Assembly: GCA_029934875.1 (NCBI GenBank)
Contig: JAOZLK010000218.1
Span: forward strand, 1-7,309
Origin: Bacteroidales bacterium
GTDB taxonomy: Bacteria; Bacteroidota; Bacteroidia; Bacteroidales; GCA-2748055
Direction of reading: 5' to 3'
Length of the DNA stretch: 7,309 nucleotides
Positions within the stretch are counted from its first letter, which is position 1. Every line of letters begins with the position of its first letter. Below, piece after piece: positions 5,883 to 7,309 of this stretch. The notes beneath the pieces were generated by a model, which saw only the letters and a list, made by a program, of their open reading frames with translations, had not been told where the DNA came from and searched no databases. The position numbers and the translations under genes are program-made.

Positions 5883-7309
5883 TTATTCTGATAATTCTGG
5901 TTCAGTGCTTTCGCAAACTACTCTGAATCCCACATATATACAGTCGGAATACCACCAGATACTTTTGGGCATTTGCGGGTCGGTTTTCAGCCATGCTACA
6001 CTTCTCGTGGCATCCCGGGATGCACTGCGGACATTTGTTGCTTCATCGCGGAAAGATCCTCCCCTGATCACATGCTCCTCCCCGGATACCGGACCGTCGG
6101 GGTCGGTGACCTGGCCTGAATACTTCGAAAAAGCATCCTCTGCATACCAGTCTGAGCAAAACTCAGCAACATTCCCAAGCATATTCACCAGTCCCAAAGG
6201 ATTCTCTGCTTTCATTCCCGGGGTAGTTGACCGTGCGCCACTATTTTCGGCATAGTTGATGAATCCATTAATCACAGTAGTATCCACTCCAAGGATTTTA
6301 TTTCTGATCCCCTTCTTTACATATTTCCTGGGATCTCCTTCAAAGAAATAGGGTGTGGAGGTACCGCCCCTGGCTGCATATTCCCATTCAGCCTCTGTGG
6401 GTAACCTGTAGGTTTTCCCGCTTATATCTGTCAGCCACTGACAGTAAACTTCTGCAGCATGGTGTGTCATTGTGATGGCGGGCATATCTTCTTTTCCCCA
6501 TCCCTGGTCGGGTGCACCCCATGGTGGGGTAGGACCGGAGATTGCATCAACATCTCCCAGGTCTATATTGAGATAGGCATCAGCAGTTTTTCCCTGGGCC
6601 CCGGTTTGTTTGAAAAATGCCAGGTATGCATCCCAGCTTACTTCAACCCTGGCCATGTAGAAAGGACTGATTGTAACTTCAGCTGCGGGGCCTTCGTTTT
6701 CCTTTCTGAAGGATTCATCTTCGGGACTGCCCAGGGTAAAAGTCCCGCCTGGAATGGCGAGCATTTCAAAACTGACGCTGGATCCGGGGATGTATTCGGT
6801 GAAATTATTGAATCCATCTATTACACCGGGCTCCGTGTAGATGGTATCATCCCCTGTCGAGGTAATACCAAAATCGGCATTCTTTGCATGCAGCCTGGTG
6901 GGGTCGTGGTGACCCACGGTAATGTGGCAATTGATACAGTGCAGGGCGCCTTCCTGGCGTTCGTAATAAAGATGAGCTGCCAGTCCGTCGTCGCTCAGGC
7001 CCAGCGGAAAGTTATTCTGGTGACAATGGATGCAGGAAGTTTCAAAGGTATGGTGCCTGGCATAGTCAATCTGCGATTTTGCTTCCCAGTTAATGCTTTC
7101 AGGATCTTTAGTCCATTTGGACCACACATCCCGAATGCCTGTCCTGACTTTCTCAGGCAGGTAACCCTGTCCATGGGGAGGCAGGTGGCACTCCACACAA
7201 TGGACCCGGATTCCCCGCTTGTTATCATAGTGGGTGGATAACTTCCAGCTCTGGGTCGAGTGGGGGTGAATATGGCATGAGGCGCAGTACTCATCCTCCG
7301 AGGTTTTTA
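5883..7309 (-). CDS. NapC/NirT-type tetraheme cytochrome c fused to a SUMF1/FGE-like domain (5' end outside window)
   Basis: The frame stays open to the right edge, giving 474 residues without the start; numbering here runs from the first full codon at 7307. Four heme-c sites are present: CASCH 8-12 (7286-7272), CVECH 37-41 (7199-7185), CIHCH 92-96 (7034-7020) and CINCH 124-128 (6938-6924). Their spacing, and surrounding features such as ECHLPPHG and IRDVWSKW, fit the NapC/NirT/NrfH family, which passes electrons between quinols and periplasmic enzymes. A membrane anchor would be expected just upstream, outside the window. Extra histidines (26, 36, 87, 88, 112, 133, 134) may be distal heme ligands. 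After a linker, residues about 180-465 form a SUMF1 domain: MLAIPGGTFTLGSPED, KTYRLPTEAEWEYAARGG, NMLGNVAEFCSDWY, VIRGGSFRDE and YVGFRVV. The cysteine pair that follows RGGS in true formylglycine-generating enzymes is absent, so catalysis is unlikely. The GTG at 7196 is inside the second heme site and is not a start. Confidence 0.9.
   Translation of the reverse strand, partial: KTSEDEYCASCHIHPHSTQSWKLSTHYDNKRGIRVHCVECHLPPHGQGYLPEKVRTGIRDVWSKWTKDPESINWEAKSQIDYARHHTFETSCIHCHQNNFPLGLSDDGLAAHLYYERQEGALHCINCHITVGHHDPTRLHAKNADFGITSTGDDTIYTEPGVIDGFNNFTEYIPGSSVSFEMLAIPGGTFTLGSPEDESFRKENEGPAAEVTISPFYMARVEVSWDAYLAFFKQTGAQGKTADAYLNIDLGDVDAISGPTPPWGAPDQGWGKEDMPAITMTHHAAEVYCQWLTDISGKTYRLPTEAEWEYAARGGTSTPYFFEGDPRKYVKKGIRNKILGVDTTVINGFINYAENSGARSTTPGMKAENPLGLVNMLGNVAEFCSDWYAEDAFSKYSGQVTDPDGPVSGEEHVIRGGSFRDEATNVRSASRDATRSVAWLKTDPQMPKSIWWYSDCIYVGFRVVCESTEPELSE

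Noticed and set aside
7185..7199. A GTG at 7196 as the start of the cytochrome-SUMF1 gene
   Set aside because: The codon lies within the CVECH heme site, and the open frame continues upstream through another heme site, CASCH, to the window edge.
6459..7241. A 260-codon open frame on the plus strand opposite the cytochrome-SUMF1 gene
   Set aside because: The minus-strand frame carries four heme sites and the SUMF1 motifs, so this is a shadow.

Overview
The window looks like chromosomal DNA of a member of the Bacteroidota, possibly a marine or sediment relative of the Marinilabiliales; the order is a guess. The grounds are a DUF5916 outer-membrane protein, a TAnnTTTG-type promoter element, the lack of clear Shine-Dalgarno sequences before the starts, and exported oxidoreductases with twin-arginine leaders. 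No RNA genes, CRISPR arrays, transposases or phage genes were seen.

Layout: (1) bases 2-748, plus strand, the 3' part of a family 2 glycosyltransferase gene that begins outside the window. (2) A 32-base gap with a good Bacteroidota -7 promoter element. (3) 781-3387, plus strand, an 868-residue exported protein with a CBM9-like domain followed by a DUF5916 beta-barrel. (4) A 54-base gap ending in a 13-base tandem repeat that runs up to the next start codon. (5) 3442-4368, plus strand, a Tat-exported TIM-barrel protein of the hydroxypyruvate isomerase type. (6) A 132-base gap between convergent genes with two hairpins. (7) 4501-5838, minus strand, a Tat-exported Gfo/Idh/MocA oxidoreductase. (8) 5883-7309, minus strand and cut by the window edge, a protein that joins a NapC/NirT-type tetraheme cytochrome to a SUMF1/formylglycine-generating-enzyme-like domain. 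Genes 7 and 8 are 44 bases apart and probably form one operon, with the cytochrome gene upstream.

How they may work together (inference): four of the five products appear to act outside the cytoplasm. An outer-membrane barrel with a carbohydrate-binding-like domain, an exported sugar-isomerase-like protein, an exported sugar-dehydrogenase-like protein and a membrane-associated multiheme cytochrome would suit periplasmic oxidation and rearrangement of a sugar or sugar acid, with electrons passing to or from the quinone pool. The most unusual item is the cytochrome-SUMF1 fusion. Its C-terminal domain lacks the cysteine pair of true formylglycine-generating enzymes, so it is more likely a binding or structural module than a sulfatase activator.
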